Origin: Ashinkailepas kermadecensis | Lineage: Eukaryota; Arthropoda; Thecostraca; Neolepadidae | Length of the DNA stretch: 64,000 nt | Direction of reading: 5' to 3' | NCBI GenBank assembly: GCA_034440615.1 | Contig: JAOTOM010003181.1 | Span: 62,001-126,000, forward strand | Shown: one piece after another, positions 1 through 11,503 of the stretch | Layout of the letters: each line of letters begins with the position of its first letter | How positions within the stretch are numbered: position 1 is the stretch's first letter | Program-made: the position numbers and the translations under genes | Notes under the pieces: model-generated | Seen by the model: the letters and a program-made list of their open reading frames with translations, nothing else | What the model was told of the DNA's origin: nothing | Databases searched by the model: none

Positions 1-95
1 GAGTTGACATCAAAAGTAACGATGAAGGTTATACTTTATTGCTCAACGTTTCGGCCAGGGGCCATCGTCAGGAGTGATGAAAAAAGCTCAAGCTT
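1..95 (-). mobile_element. Possible Penelope-like element end with a hammerhead-like core
   Basis: Read on the minus strand, positions 71-48 show CTGACGA, then GGCC-CCT-GGCC able to form a short stem, then GAAAC. That is the order of a hammerhead ribozyme core (CUGANGA, stem II, GAAA). An AATAAA follows at about 39-34. Hammerhead motifs are known in the terminal repeats of Penelope-like retroelements; assigning this piece to that class is inference. No coding part of the element is seen, so this would be an end fragment cut by the window edge. Confidence 0.35.
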
Positions 96-939
96 AAAAA
101 ATTGACAAAAATCACGCGGGGGGAAAAAGCGTGCAAAAAGACACGTGGAATGCAGAAAAGCCTCCTCAGTGGTGCAGACACTCACAGAAACTCCAAACCA
201 GAAACAAAGTATGTCAAGAAGGAAGTGCATATCGCCCACAGCATCTGTGGGCGAATATTACGTACTAAGTATGGCTATATCTGGCAATCTAAACAAAATC
301 AGACCCTTTCTCACCTTCACATTCTAGTAACTTGCCATGAAAATATGAAGGTGTGAAGAATGTCTAAGCGGAAGAACTCAACTCAAGGAAGAACAATCTG
401 AATTGTGCAAAAGTATCGATCGGTGAACTCACAATGACCCCCTGCATCTTTCGGCCATTTCTAAATTTTCGTCTACGGGATAATTTGCACAGGCGTTCTA
501 TTCTTTCTCCTCATCAACATCGGTGAACAACGGGTGACATCTTAAAGACGTTTAGTACTATATCATAGCAACTAGGGCACACCACTTAGCCATTAGTGTA
601 ATGAGCTTGCACCCACCCCCACACACACGCACATAGCAGAAGTTGAAGAAATTGTGTTTCAACAGTAATACTAATGCTTTCACTCGCACCAGGGAGATAA
701 ACCTATTATTACAAAAGAATCCATCAGTCGTGAAAAGAGTTCCAAGTCCAGCGAGAAGTATGAATTTGAAAGCACTGATGCTGTGATGATAATTATTTTT
801 CAGTATCGCATGTTGTTGTTAGCCATAGGCGGGCCGAGGGGCCTACCCCATCCCTTAAGCGGTCCCCATCTTAGCGGTAAAAGTTGTGTGTTCACCATAG
901 GCGCACCGGAGGGGGGGGCAGGGGGCCCGGGCCCCCCCC
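96..939. other. No gene recognised
   Basis: Short ORFs only, with no protein family, RNA gene or clear repeat recognised. A short CA-rich run lies near 616-632. Confidence 0.5.
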
Positions 940-1165
940 ATGAGACCAAAGTGCCCTTTTGGCCAAAAGTGCCCATTTGACCGAAAAGTGCCCTCTTGGC
1001 CGGAATGTCCCAAATTTAGCCCAAAAATCACCTGCCTTATGTGCCCCGCCTGTGCCAAAGGTGCCCTTTGGGCCCAAAACTGCCCTTTTGGCCTAAAAAT
1101 GACATTCCCCTGTGCCCTTTCCTGTCCTATGCCTGTCCCAATTAGGTGCCCTTTTGATCTAAAAG
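940..1165. repeat. Degenerate repeats of an AAAGTGCCCTTTTGG motif
   Basis: The motif AAAGTGCCCTTTTGG and close variants (AGTGCCCATTTGACC, GGTGCCCTTTGGG, CTGCCCTTTTGGCC) recur about every 15-30 bases. The same motif returns at about 1,630-1,665 and 2,618-2,690, so this is a small dispersed family and not only a local array. No gene is supported. Confidence 0.7.
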
Positions 1166-1560
1166 TGCCCTGTGCCCTGCCCTGTACCCTGCCCTGTGCC
1201 TTGTGCTGTACCGTGAACTCTGCCCTGCCCTGTGTCCTGCCCTATGCCCTGCCCTATGCCCTGCCCTGTGCCCTGCCATGTGCCCTGCCCTGTGTCCTGC
1301 CCTGTGCCCTGCCCTGTGCCCTGCCCTGCCCTGTGCCCTGCCCTGTGCCCTGTCCTGTGCCCTGTCCTGAGTCCTGCCCTATGCCCTGCCCTATGCCCTG
1401 CCCTATGCCCTGCCCTATGCCCTGCCCTGTGCCCTGCCCTGTACCCTGCCCTGTGCCCTGCCCTGTGCCCTGTCCTGTGCCCTGCTCTGTGCCCTGCCCT
1501 GTGCCCTGCCCTGTGCCCTACCCTGTGCCCTGTCCTGTGGCCTGTGCCTATTGGCGCACC
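1166..1560. repeat. TGCCC-type minisatellite (about 11-12 bp)
   Basis: About 400 bases of CCTGCCCTGTG / CCTGCCCTATG / CCTGTCCTGTG units, strongly strand-asymmetric (pyrimidine-rich on plus). Both strands stay open in several frames here, which makes Cys/Pro and Gly/His repeat ORFs. These are read as artefacts of the repeat. Confidence 0.9.
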
Positions 1561-2876
1561 GGTGTGTGGTGCCCAGGGGGCCCGGCTTCCTCTCCCTAGG
1601 TCGAGATCGAGAAGTGTCCCTCGGCAGAAAGTGCCCTTTTGGGTTTGGGTGCAAAAGTGCCCATCGGCCTTGGCCCAAACGATCGAACGATACATACCTA
1701 CCCCGCCTACCCCTAGGTTCGGCGTAAAAAATGTATCAGCCTCCCAAAAAATCCTTGCTTAAATCTCACTTTTCAGTGTTCCATCAGTGAACAGCTGGAC
1801 TTTCTTGCGCGTTTGCCCTGGGTACATCTGGCCGAACATGGGTTTCTTATTACAAATTGTATTCAGTCAATTTACGCGCCAAAATTGTAGCGGCCTGAAG
1901 CTCCATTCAAGGCTGAGGCGGGCACAAGCACGATGTTAAGCACGATGGCATAAATTTGCACTTTATGTTTATAGGTACCTACACCACCCTGAAACTATAA
2001 ATCACTGGGCTGTTATGTCTCAAGCTCATGTACCTTCTTCAGTCTGCGCATGCATAACCCTCCTCAGGTGTCTGGATAGCAGTAGCTCAGGCCCGTAGAA
2101 AAAAGTACCTACCTGCGTACCTGTAGTTATCTACCTGAACCTATTATGAAACGGCCTTGGTTCGAGATAGCACTTTTAAAGGCTGTGAATGCTCCAGAGC
2201 CTAGTTTCCCACCTACCTCTATTCTGGTTACCTTTCAGTAGAAGGACAGATTAACTGCAGGCTACAATAAGTATGGAGGTACCTACCTAGTTGCACTGAT
2301 ATCAAGGACTTGGTGCTGGGGAGGGGCAATCAGGGCAACTGTCCCTTAAGTGAAGCCTCTGTGGGGCCTTTTGAGGTTCCATGATTCATAATCGGGCATC
2401 CCCGGTTGCCTGCAACAATTGCAGCGAATTGTGACGGACGAATTGTGACGGAGGAATTGTGACGGAGGAATTATGACGGAGTAATTGTGAGCAGGCTGCA
2501 TGTTTTTGGAAATATTATTGTAAATACAAGGGTTCGGTGCTATAACATATAACGCGTCCCATGGAAAATTCACGCCCCTCCCCCCCCGGTCAGCAAACCT
2601 TCCAGTGTGCCTCGGGCCGCAAAGTGCCCTTTTGGAGCCAGTCAAGTGCCCTTTTGGAGCCGGCCAAGTGCCCTTTTCGGTCCGGCCCCACCCCCATGGA
2701 AAAATCCTGGGTGCGCGCCTGGTGTTCACTGTTAAAATTATCGGGTTATCTATCCAAAAGTGCTCAACCATGGTACTTTGCGAAATTCCTGGGTGCGTCC
2801 GTGCTGTTGACCCTGGCCCACCCACTTTTTGAGACGTTCCTATGCCTATGGTGACGAGGACATGAAAAGGCATCAT
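1561..2876. other. No gene; small repeats
   Basis: No gene recognised. Visible pieces are the AGTGCCCTTTTGG motif at 1,630-1,665 and again at 2,618-2,690, and a short tandem of GAATTGTGACGGA at about 2,425-2,480 (four units). Confidence 0.6.
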
Positions 2877-3030
2877 ATTGCAGGCGGGTAGCATGTAAAT
2901 GTTATGCGATCATCCGCCACTGCGTGTCGCATTATTTTCCCAAGCGTCGATGCATTGCAGGCGAAAACCGTGTAAATGATATACGATCATCCGTCACTGC
3001 GCCTTGCATTACTTTCCCACGCGTCGATGC
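2877..3030. repeat. Tandem duplication, 77-bp period
   Basis: ATTGCAGGCG at 2,877 recurs at 2,954. Each copy continues through a shared GATCATCCG(C/T)CACTGCG block and ends CGTCGATGC. The two copies differ at many positions, so the duplication is not recent. Confidence 0.8.
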
Positions 3031-3227
3031 GCGGGCTTCCGAGCCCTCGAACAATAGAAAAGCTGCACGCAAAGAGCACGTACTGAATAGTATCATCCTG
3101 CCATCTGGCGAGAAGTATTGTTACCTATGGTTCAGCATTCAATCTCATGATTGTAATACCTAGACCGTGCTGCTACCTAGCGATAGCTATCTGAAGTGAT
3201 GCTTCTATAAAATTATGGAGTTCTTGA

Positions 3228-3560
3228 ATCTGTGGAGGTTGTGAGCTGTGGAGGTTATGAGCGCTTCGGAGTTGTGGAGGTTATGAGCGCATCGGACTTG
3301 TGGAGGTTGTGAGCTGTGGAGGTTATGATCGCTTCGCAGTTGTGGAGGTTATGAGCTGTGGAGGTTATGAGCTCTTGGAGTTGTGGAGGTTATGAGCGCT
3401 GCGGACTTGTGGAGGTTGTGAGCTGTGAAGGTTATGAGCGCTTCGCAGTTGTGGAGGTTGTGAGCTGTGGAGGTTATGACCTGTGGAGGTTACGAGCGCT
3501 TCGGGTGTGTTGAATTTGTGGAGGTTATAATATGTGGATGTTATGGGCTGTGGAGGTTAT
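3228..3560. repeat. Minisatellite of TGTGGAGGTTATGAGC units
   Basis: About 17 irregular units built on TGTGGAGGTTATGAGC, some with a GCTTCGGAGT or GCGCATCGGACT spacer, giving short and long unit forms. It ends about 20 bases before the terminal inverted repeat of the next element. No coding potential is supported. Confidence 0.9.
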
Positions 3561-5795
3561 GATACATCTCCACCACGAGAGGGTCTAAAAAACAGACACC
3601 ATCTCATATACACCGTTCGACAGACACTATCTCGCAGACATGGCCGATCTCAGCAAACGCTGGCTCGATCTTCATGAAACCTACACCAAACGATCTACTG
3701 TGTTCCAGAGGCGTGCGGTTTCGTTTTTCGTGACCTTGGGTCAGGTCAAAGATCACCAAATCGCCGAAAAACAAAATGTTGGGTTGCGCGGACATGGCCG
3801 ATCTCGGCAATCGCTGCCTCAATCTTAATGAAACATTCACCAAACGATCGGCCGTGGGCCAGAGGCGTGCGGTTTTAACTTTCGTGATCTTGAGCCAGGT
3901 CAAAGGTCACAAAATCGCCGAAAAACTTTTTGGGCTTACAGGCATGGCCGATCTCGGCAACCGCTGGCTCGATCTTAATGCGACCTTAACCAAACGATCG
4001 GCCGTGTGCCACAGGCGTGTGGTTTGGACTGTCGTGACCTTGAGTCATGTCAAAGGTCATCAAATCGCGAAAAACAAAATGTGTAGTTCGCAGACATGGC
4101 CGATCTCGGCAACCGCTGGCTCGATCTTAATGAAACCTTCACCAAGCGATCGGCCGTGTGCCAGAGTCGTGCGGTTTGGAATTCGTGACATTGGGTCAAG
4201 TCAAAGATCCCCAAATCGCCGAAGAACAAAATTTGTGGCTGACAGACATGGCCGATCTCGGCAACCGTTGGCTCGATCACGGATAATAGTAAACGGATAG
4301 GAAACTCCCCGGAATCGGCGACCAAGGACGGGCTATTGCCACCTAGCGGTTGGAGGTCGAAGCTAATCCTGGATAGGATATTGTTTGATTCCAGCAGCAC
4401 ATTCCCGCGTTGGAGAGTAAAGCGTGGTTTAGTTTCGGCCAATTTCCGCTTTTTGGAGAAGCTAGGGAACCGTGATTCTGCTGCATGGAACTTTGTGGCG
4501 GTAAGGAATTAATTAAAAACATCTCTGCCTTCATTTCTTTGTTTCAGGGAACATTTAAACGCATGGCGTGGTGTACTACGTTTATGGCGCGTTGTGTGTG
4601 TTTTTTGGGAGCAACTTAACTGTTTTGGATCACGTGAAGCATGTAATTCTCCATTGCATTGCCCAGTTATTTACTCTAAATCACGAGAAAATATGAATCA
4701 GTGGTATTTAGTCTGTTTGAGCTTTTGCTTGGCTTGAAGCATTGGTCAAAGGGGGCGCCGTAAATGTACCAATTTTCACCTGCATATGCAGCTCTGAAAC
4801 TAAGGGTTTTGGCTGGAGGATGTCCGATTTGAGGCTGAGGAGCAGTCCGAAGGAGAAATTGTCTGACAGAAATATTGCAATCTTTACCTAAGGTACATGG
4901 CTGAATATTTTGAAAGATTGTAAGTGAAAGGATCGGTGCATCACCAGGCCTGGTGCCAAGGTCAAAGACTTGGTGCCAGTGGTGACACAGGCCACCAGTG
5001 AGCACCAGTATAGGGCAGTTGTAGCGCAGGTAGGAGTAAATAACATAGGTGCGAGTGGGGAGCTAGGAGTGAGGAGCTGCTGCAGGACTACAGGGCCCTT
5101 CTGGCCACCCTGAAGCATAGCAATTGTCTGATTCGGTTCTCATCGGGTTGCCGTCGCTACATATTTCAGAAGAATATAATATGATAGAACTTCCGAGTTT
5201 TTTTATGGAGATGGGTCAATAGCTTGTTTTTTTAAATTGAAATCATTCCCAATAATATCGCATTATGGGTGCCCAAAATTGAACATTTGCAAACCAGTAC
5301 TCGCATGGCGTCGTTATTCCGATGGGTCGCGGCACCTAATCTAGCTGCCTCACCCACTAGCAGCCCGCCGCCGACGACCATAACCCTCGCACGGCCGATG
5401 CTCCGTGTAAACTTCGTCCGGTCGGGGAGGGGGAGGGGGGATTGTTCCCTACCCTCCGGCCGGGGAGGTGGGTAGGTTACCTACCCCTCCCCATATACAT
5501 AGCGGCAACAGATAGATTGGGTGATTCTAAGAAGGAATTGGTTCAGTCCTTTTTTTATCCGAGGTCAACGTAGAGGTCATATCAGGTCAAACAAATACAA
5601 ATTGATAGCGCAGGCGGCACAAAGACTTCAAGAACTATAGTGCACAATTATTATTATACTGCACGGCCAAAACTGATTTGTAGATCAATTTAGTCCTTGA
5701 CCTATAATGACCTGAGGTGACGGTTCAAAATTTGATAAACCGGAGGCAAAAGAAGCCAGTTTACCATATTATCACACATGTTATCGGCACTGCAT

Positions 5796-5808
5796 AGGTC
5801 ACTGACCT
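5796..5808. promoter_or_regulatory. EcR/USP-type palindrome (IR1)
   Basis: AGGTCACTGACCT is an exact inverted repeat of AGGTCA with one spacer base, the idealised arthropod ecdysone-response element. It lies inside MITE C. A GATGACCTGCACCTGAC run follows at once. Function is unknown; the match is to consensus only. Confidence 0.4.
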
Positions 5809-6108
5809 AGGATGACCTGCACCTGACATTCGCCACACCAAATGTGTATCCAACGCATGGTACTGACAATTTTATAGCTCTTGCGAGAAATTTGTAATGT
5901 GATTTCAAAGGTCAAAGTCAATTTTCAGGTGAAGTCGGTCGGAGACCTATGATGACCTTGTTAGGGTCATTATGGTAAGGTATGCTTCAATGTGTGAAAT
6001 GGTTATTGAGAACGATATGCAATCTGTTGATCGATCGTGTATCTATATTGTCACAATATGTGAGATTTTCCGCAGTTTGGTCCGACATGCTGCCACTAAA
6101 AGTGTTGT

Positions 6109-6121
6109 AGGTCATTGACCT
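6109..6121. promoter_or_regulatory. Second EcR/USP-type palindrome (IR1)
   Basis: AGGTCATTGACCT, again an exact IR1 of AGGTCA, lies in the right part of MITE C. Another TGACCT half-site follows about 14 bases later. Confidence 0.4.
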
Positions 6122-7711
6122 GACATGATCTTGACCTGATAATTTGGGAGGATGTGTCAAATTGATGTAGCTTCAGGTACTGCAAATGTCAGAGCTCTAG
6201 TGCAAACGGTTTTTTGGGTGTGGTACGAAACGTCATGGGGGGTAGGTATTTACCCACCCACCTGGGCGTGCGAGGGTTAACATAGGAGACGTGGCAGCTG
6301 CAATGGGGGCATGCAGGGGCCCCTGACAGTTCATCAGAGGGCTCCAATGGCTGTTCCGGGGCCCCTCGGCCCAATCAATGTTCATCATGTGCTCCTATGC
6401 CTGCTCAGGGTCCCCTCGTTTGTCAAAGAATATACCTCAGGGGGAAATGTGACTGCCAGGGCCAATCAGCCAATCGGTCTTTGGCCAATCAGCAGCCTTT
6501 TTTGTGGGGGGGCATCGGAATGGAATTGGCCTGCCCCAGACGAGTCCCAGGCATATACGGTTGGAATGGGAGGAGGGCAGATGCTCTCCCTCGTTTTTCA
6601 TCCGGCTCTCATTACACTCCGCTTCCCTCAGTTAGTCGGCACAGGTTAGTTGGTGACGAGCTTCATGGTCTATACGGCGGCCGAAGGGATGGCGGCTACT
6701 GGAGTATGCGTCCCCGGCTGGCGCCGAAGGCACAGTTTTTTTCAAACGACGCGTGGTAGATGGCCGATTCAGCTATATTTCCCCATCCCGTCAAGCTTTT
6801 TCGATGGGGTGTCCTTCGGACCACCTATCCAGGATTACTTCTGCGATCGTCCGATAGATGTCGCTAGTTTCGGTCGGTGGTCGCAAACATCAAAGTGCCG
6901 CCCAAGAGTTTCCGATCCGTTTACTATTATCCGTGGCTCGATCTTAATGAAACCTTCACCAAACGATCGGCCGTGTGCCAGAGGCGTGCGGTTTGGACTG
7001 TCGTGGCCTTGGATCAAGTCGAAGGTCACCAAATCGCCGAAAAACAATTTTTGGCTCAGACATGGCCGATCTCGGCAACCGCTGGCTCGATATTCATGAA
7101 ACCTACACCAAACGATAGACCGTGTGTCAGAGGCGTGCGGTTTTGACTTTAGTGACCTCGGGTCAGGTCTAAGGTCCCAAAATCGCCGAAGAACAAAATG
7201 TGTGGCTCACAGACATGGCCGATCTCGGCAACCGCTGGCTCGATCTTAATGAAACCTTCACCAAACGATCAGCCGTGTGCCAGAAGCGTGCGTGTCTTGA
7301 CTTTTGTGGCCTTGGATCAAGTCAAAGGTCACAAAACCGGCGAAAAACAAAAAAGAAATCCTCACAGACATGGCCGATCTCGGCAACCGCTGGCTCGATC
7401 TTAATCTTGTGTGGTGTTCGGTATCGTTTCGTTCAGATCGTTTATCGTTTGGTGAAAGTTTCATTAAGATCGAGCGAGCGGTTGCCGAGATCGGCCATGT
7501 CTGTGAGCCAAAAATGTTGTTTTTCGGCAATTTTGTGACCTTTGACCTGACCCAGGGTCACAAAAGTCCAAACCGTACGACTCTGGCACACGGCCGATCG
7601 TTTAGTGAAAGTTTTATTAAGATCGAGCCAGCGGTTGCCGAAGTCGGCCATGTCTGCGAGGTAGTGTCTGCCAAACGGTGTATGTGAGATGGTGTCTGTT
7701 TTTTAGACCCT

Positions 7712-10471
7712 ACCGTTTCTGAACACAAGGCATTATGCAACAAATAGCTCTACTGCTGCTTCTGTATGACTGAACCAGTAATTGTACTGTGTTTACTGGA
7801 CACAAAAAGGAACAAGCTATCCATATTCAAACAGTTCCTTTCAATGAAAATCCTCTAACCACTTGCAAAGTGCAACTTTAAAACATAGTTATTTTGTAGT
7901 GGTGTGCCTTATTCTGAACACAAAAATGTTGTGCAGGATTACCTCACTGTAGCTGTTGTGGTACAACTGTTGTGTCATGTGTGGTACAACTGTTGTGTGG
8001 TACAACTGTTGTGGTACTGCTGTGTGTAGTGTTGTGGTACAAGTTATTAGTAGCCACTAAAAATGTTCGTGTAATTGCAGTCACTTCCTTATGGTTTCCT
8101 TAAGCCAACTGCTTTTGGAAGCCTAAAATGGTGCCTGTGAACTTTGCAAGCTCTGTACACAAAGAATAGGTAGAACTATGCAATCAGACCTTCATATTTT
8201 GGTGAAGACATGTCCATCATTTATGAATGCCACCATCTTTTTGTTATTTATACTCTGAACATGATATGGGGGGAGACGTCAGGTTCAGGAAGGTAGGTGC
8301 AGAGTGGGAAACTTGCTTTCCGGGTTGGGAGTCGGAGGGCATACGGATTTCTTCTGGAGTACATTTTCATCGACATTATTTTTTTATGCATGGAATCTGT
8401 TTGCCAGTAACCGACCAGAAAAACCTAAATCAGTACCTACATAATAACCATAAGTAATATCATTCTCATTTTTGGTGAAATCAAATGCCAAAACATACGA
8501 ACAAAGAAGTGAACAATGGATGGCACTGCCCGGCAGTGACCCGTAATAATCAGCACTGTTTCGTTTCTTATAACTCACAGGAGAAATGCATTTTCCTTTC
8601 ACTGTTGGTCTCAGTACAAGGCTAGCCATATGAAAAACAAACAAAAATACTTCACACTTCACCCTCAGCTCAGAGCACATACCTATCTACTCAGCCAATT
8701 TCCCACGTAATACGAATGCAACTCCGCTACCGCACACGCCACAGTTGGATGTGATGAAAGCAAAGGATCAGTCAAGGTCTTGTGTTTACTGTTAACTTGT
8801 GTGGACACTATTAACCATGTGTTCAAAGTTGCTAATGGTTATGACGTCATATACAAAATACCTTGCATTGATTGGTTGACAGACATATTTTCAGAACAGA
8901 AAATGCTAACGCAGCCAATTCTGATCGGTGGCCTCCGGGACTCCGGAGACGTCTCTTAAAACTGTCAAAGTTTCCCACTATAGGGTGGCAGGAACACAGG
9001 TATTCTGAGACGTGGCTCCAGAGCCGGAGAACAGTGTTCTCAGTGTGCATGTGCATCATCTTGCAAGCTGCTGTTGGCGCGTTGTTGTCGGCAATTCCGG
9101 TGGTTGAGATGGATGGAGTGTGAAGCTGTGGTCCGGCTGCTGACTGCTACAAAAAGTGATTAGTTTGAGTGGTGACCATAAGTGGAATAACCAGCATTTT
9201 TTTTGGGTGTCGTTCTATGTTTGTTTTTAGTGATATCTTTTTTTCCCACATTTGTGTCGGAGTACATGTGAAGCCCATCCTATCCAGTATGAACCCGGAG
9301 TGCAAAAATGTTTTCAGAGATAGAATCTCTTAAGAAGTGCCTTAATTCCCACCCTGGGTAGGTGTTCAGGAAACAATGTGTTCAGATACTCCCCTCTTCC
9401 CCCACCATGTTTATGAAGGTGACTAAGATGATGGGACCACTTATTTTTTGTGCAAATGCTTACTTTTCAGGTTGTGAGCAAAATAATGCCAAAAAATGGT
9501 CTGAGTTAGCTAGCATAGCATAAAAGAAATGCTGGCTGTAACTATCACACTATGGGTCCATACTAATGGCCGTAACGACAGCATGCACAGTCTACCAGGG
9601 TACATAGTGAACGTACGTATGAACGGTCTACCTACCCTTCGGCAGTGGAACGTGCATACTTTCTGTACGTACAGACTGTGCCGGCTGGGGTGGAGTGGAG
9701 GCCGATTGTGGCCTCATTTGACCTGGAAGACATTGACCTGGGGTCATGAAATGTATACTGCAGCAAGTTCACTACAGCTGTAATTCCTCCAAATTCTGTT
9801 TCTGCTTCCAGTTTCAGATCTTACATGGCTGAACCCCCCCAGGTGAACGTTATGTGAGAGGCATGTTGACCGGGGATCTTCTGCACTTCCTATGGTAGCA
9901 TTGCTTGCACTCAAAATGTAACGGAATATGGTGCGTACAGAACCGGGCTGTTGGAATAAACAACTTGAACTGGATATGGATGCAATGTTTCATGGGTCAC
10001 AAACCATCACTGTGATGAGGTAGGTGTATGACTACTTCGGTTTGAAGATACCAAAAGTTGAATGCCTGCAAAAAGTGAGAGGTCCTACCGCAGGCCTTAT
10101 AATCTCCCATGTAAGAAAACAATTATAAAAGGGAATATTTAACAAAAATGCAATAAAAAACATACTCTAGCATGACATAGTCTAACAGTTGAACCTGTTC
10201 TTGAGAATAAATTTATAAATTAAAAAAGTCCAACTCAAAAAAGCTAACCTAACCAGGCTACCAGACGTAATACCTTTGCTTGCTCCATGGAGGTAAAATG
10301 TTTAAAGCTTCTCATGCTAAATGCTGAAGAAGATGATATGATCAGATGATGCATATCAATTGACTTGTGGGTATTTATATAGAAGAAGCCTCTGAGCACA
10401 AATTGGATAAAATGTATGGATTAGGTTCAGTGATAAATTATTTGCACAATTGGGTGGAATATACCACTTAC
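7712..10471. other. AT-rich sequence without a recognised gene
   Basis: A small repeat of GTGGTACAACTGTTGTG lies at about 7,958-8,045. Nothing else is recognised apart from a short ATG segment at 9,824 that ends in a splice-donor-like CAG|GTGAAC (see findings). Confidence 0.5.
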
Positions 10472-10678
10472 TGAACACTGAATCAACATCCTTCCCAAAG
10501 TAGTAAAAAAAAAATAAAAAAAAAATAAAAAAAATAAATAAATAAATAAAAAATAAATAAAATAAATAAATAAATATATAAAATAAAAATAAAAAAATTA
10601 TTAAAATAAAAAGAAAAAAGGAAGAATTAGAAAAGAAAAAAAAATGAACACTGAATCAACATCCTTCCCAAAGTAGTA
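10472..10678. repeat. 34-bp direct repeat flanking an A-rich tract
   Basis: The 34 bases at 10,472-10,505 recur without change at 10,645-10,678. Between them is 139 bases of nearly pure A with scattered T and G (AAATAAATAAA type). This is either a poly-A insertion with an unusually long target duplication or a local duplication with tract expansion. Confidence 0.9.
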
Positions 10679-11503
10679 TCAACATAATGTTTCTTGGTGG
10701 GTGTTTGTGAAGTCTTCATGCCTCATCTCTGACTATATCCCATTTACAAGTATCATGCTTATGCTCACCATAATGGATCCAGGATTGTGATAATGAACAT
10801 CCTGTAACACAATTCTAGGTGAAGGGATTACCTATAATGTGTTATGCTATACAATACCAGTTTATAACATATGTGCTTGTATCATTATCATTAATATCAG
10901 TGTCCCCAAATTAGATACCTCTCAAGCACACAAAATTGGAACAGTAATATGTACACAATTGTCTCAAAACTGGGTTTGCAGCACTTAACAACATTTTTAT
11001 TAACATTATTTCCATGGCAATTTTGACATGCGTCTGTCCTGCTTTTGACATCTCACACCTAACAAGAAATCATTATTTTAACACTGATTGAACTTGTTGA
11101 AGCTTACTTAACAACTTTTCCTCCACCATTTCTTTTGGAAGTCACTTGAGAGCAAGATATTCACTATTTAAAATGACACTACTTAGCATTGCCGCAGCAG
11201 TAGTGGATGATGTGGACTCTTTGGTGACATGATATTACATGATCCAACATCTGTTTTTTGGGGGCAATACACCATCAGTGGGTTTTAGGTGATCCAACAT
11301 CAATAGGCAGTGTTCTCAAATTCATCTAGTGTTAGGTGTCCAATACCAGAAAAAAATGACAGGGATGAGGAAAAAATGTAAAGTGGAGGTACCCAATATT
11401 TTGGGTCATTTGTGAAGTGTTGAATCCCAACTAGAGTATTGAATTTGATTGAATGAAGAAATTATTTTCATGTGTGAATAAGAAACAGACAAGCATTTTT
11501 GGG

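Larger units (their letters stand above)
5383..6277. mobile_element. Element C: Tc1/mariner-type MITE nested in element B
   Basis: ACCCTCGCACG at 5,383 is matched by CGTGCGAGGGT ending at 6,277, and each end is flanked by TA (5,381-5,382 and 6,278-6,279). A TA duplication with short TIRs is the Tc1/mariner pattern. The 895-bp interior has no transposase. It is rich in AGGTCA half-sites, including two exact AGGTCANTGACCT palindromes. Confidence 0.7.
4279..6934. mobile_element. Element B: DNA transposon nested in element A, 9-bp TSD
   Basis: The left end, ACGGATAATAGTAAACGG, is repeated inverted at the right end (…CCGTTTACTATTATCCGT, ending 6,934). Further in, AATCCTGGATAGG is shared in inverted form by the two ends (about 4,364 and 6,825), so the arms are long but diverged. 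GGCTCGATC stands directly outside both ends (4,270-4,278 and 6,935-6,943), a 9-bp target-site duplication. A 9-bp TSD fits Mutator-like elements, though other classes with 8-9 bp are possible. No intact transposase is seen in 2.66 kb, so it is a non-autonomous or decayed copy. Confidence 0.85.
3580..7711. mobile_element. Element A: TIR element built from a ~152-bp satellite
   Basis: The left end, AGGGTCTAAAAAACAGACAC at 3,580, is matched in inverted orientation by the right end finishing at 7,711. The match continues through roughly 60-80 bases with few differences. Inside, CATGGCCGATCTC recurs in direct orientation at 3,639, 3,793, 3,943, 4,095, 4,248, 7,061, 7,214 and 7,369 (period 150-155). 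Two copies in inverted orientation lie at about 7,404-7,660, giving a head-to-head junction near 7,404. There is no transposase ORF, so it is non-autonomous. No clear target-site duplication is seen. Removing element B joins two half repeats exactly, leaving an ancestral length near 1.47 kb. Confidence 0.85.

Noticed and set aside
940..1599. Cys/Pro-repeat protein ORF
   Set aside because: Open frame created by TGCCCTGCCC repeats; the opposite strand is equally open.
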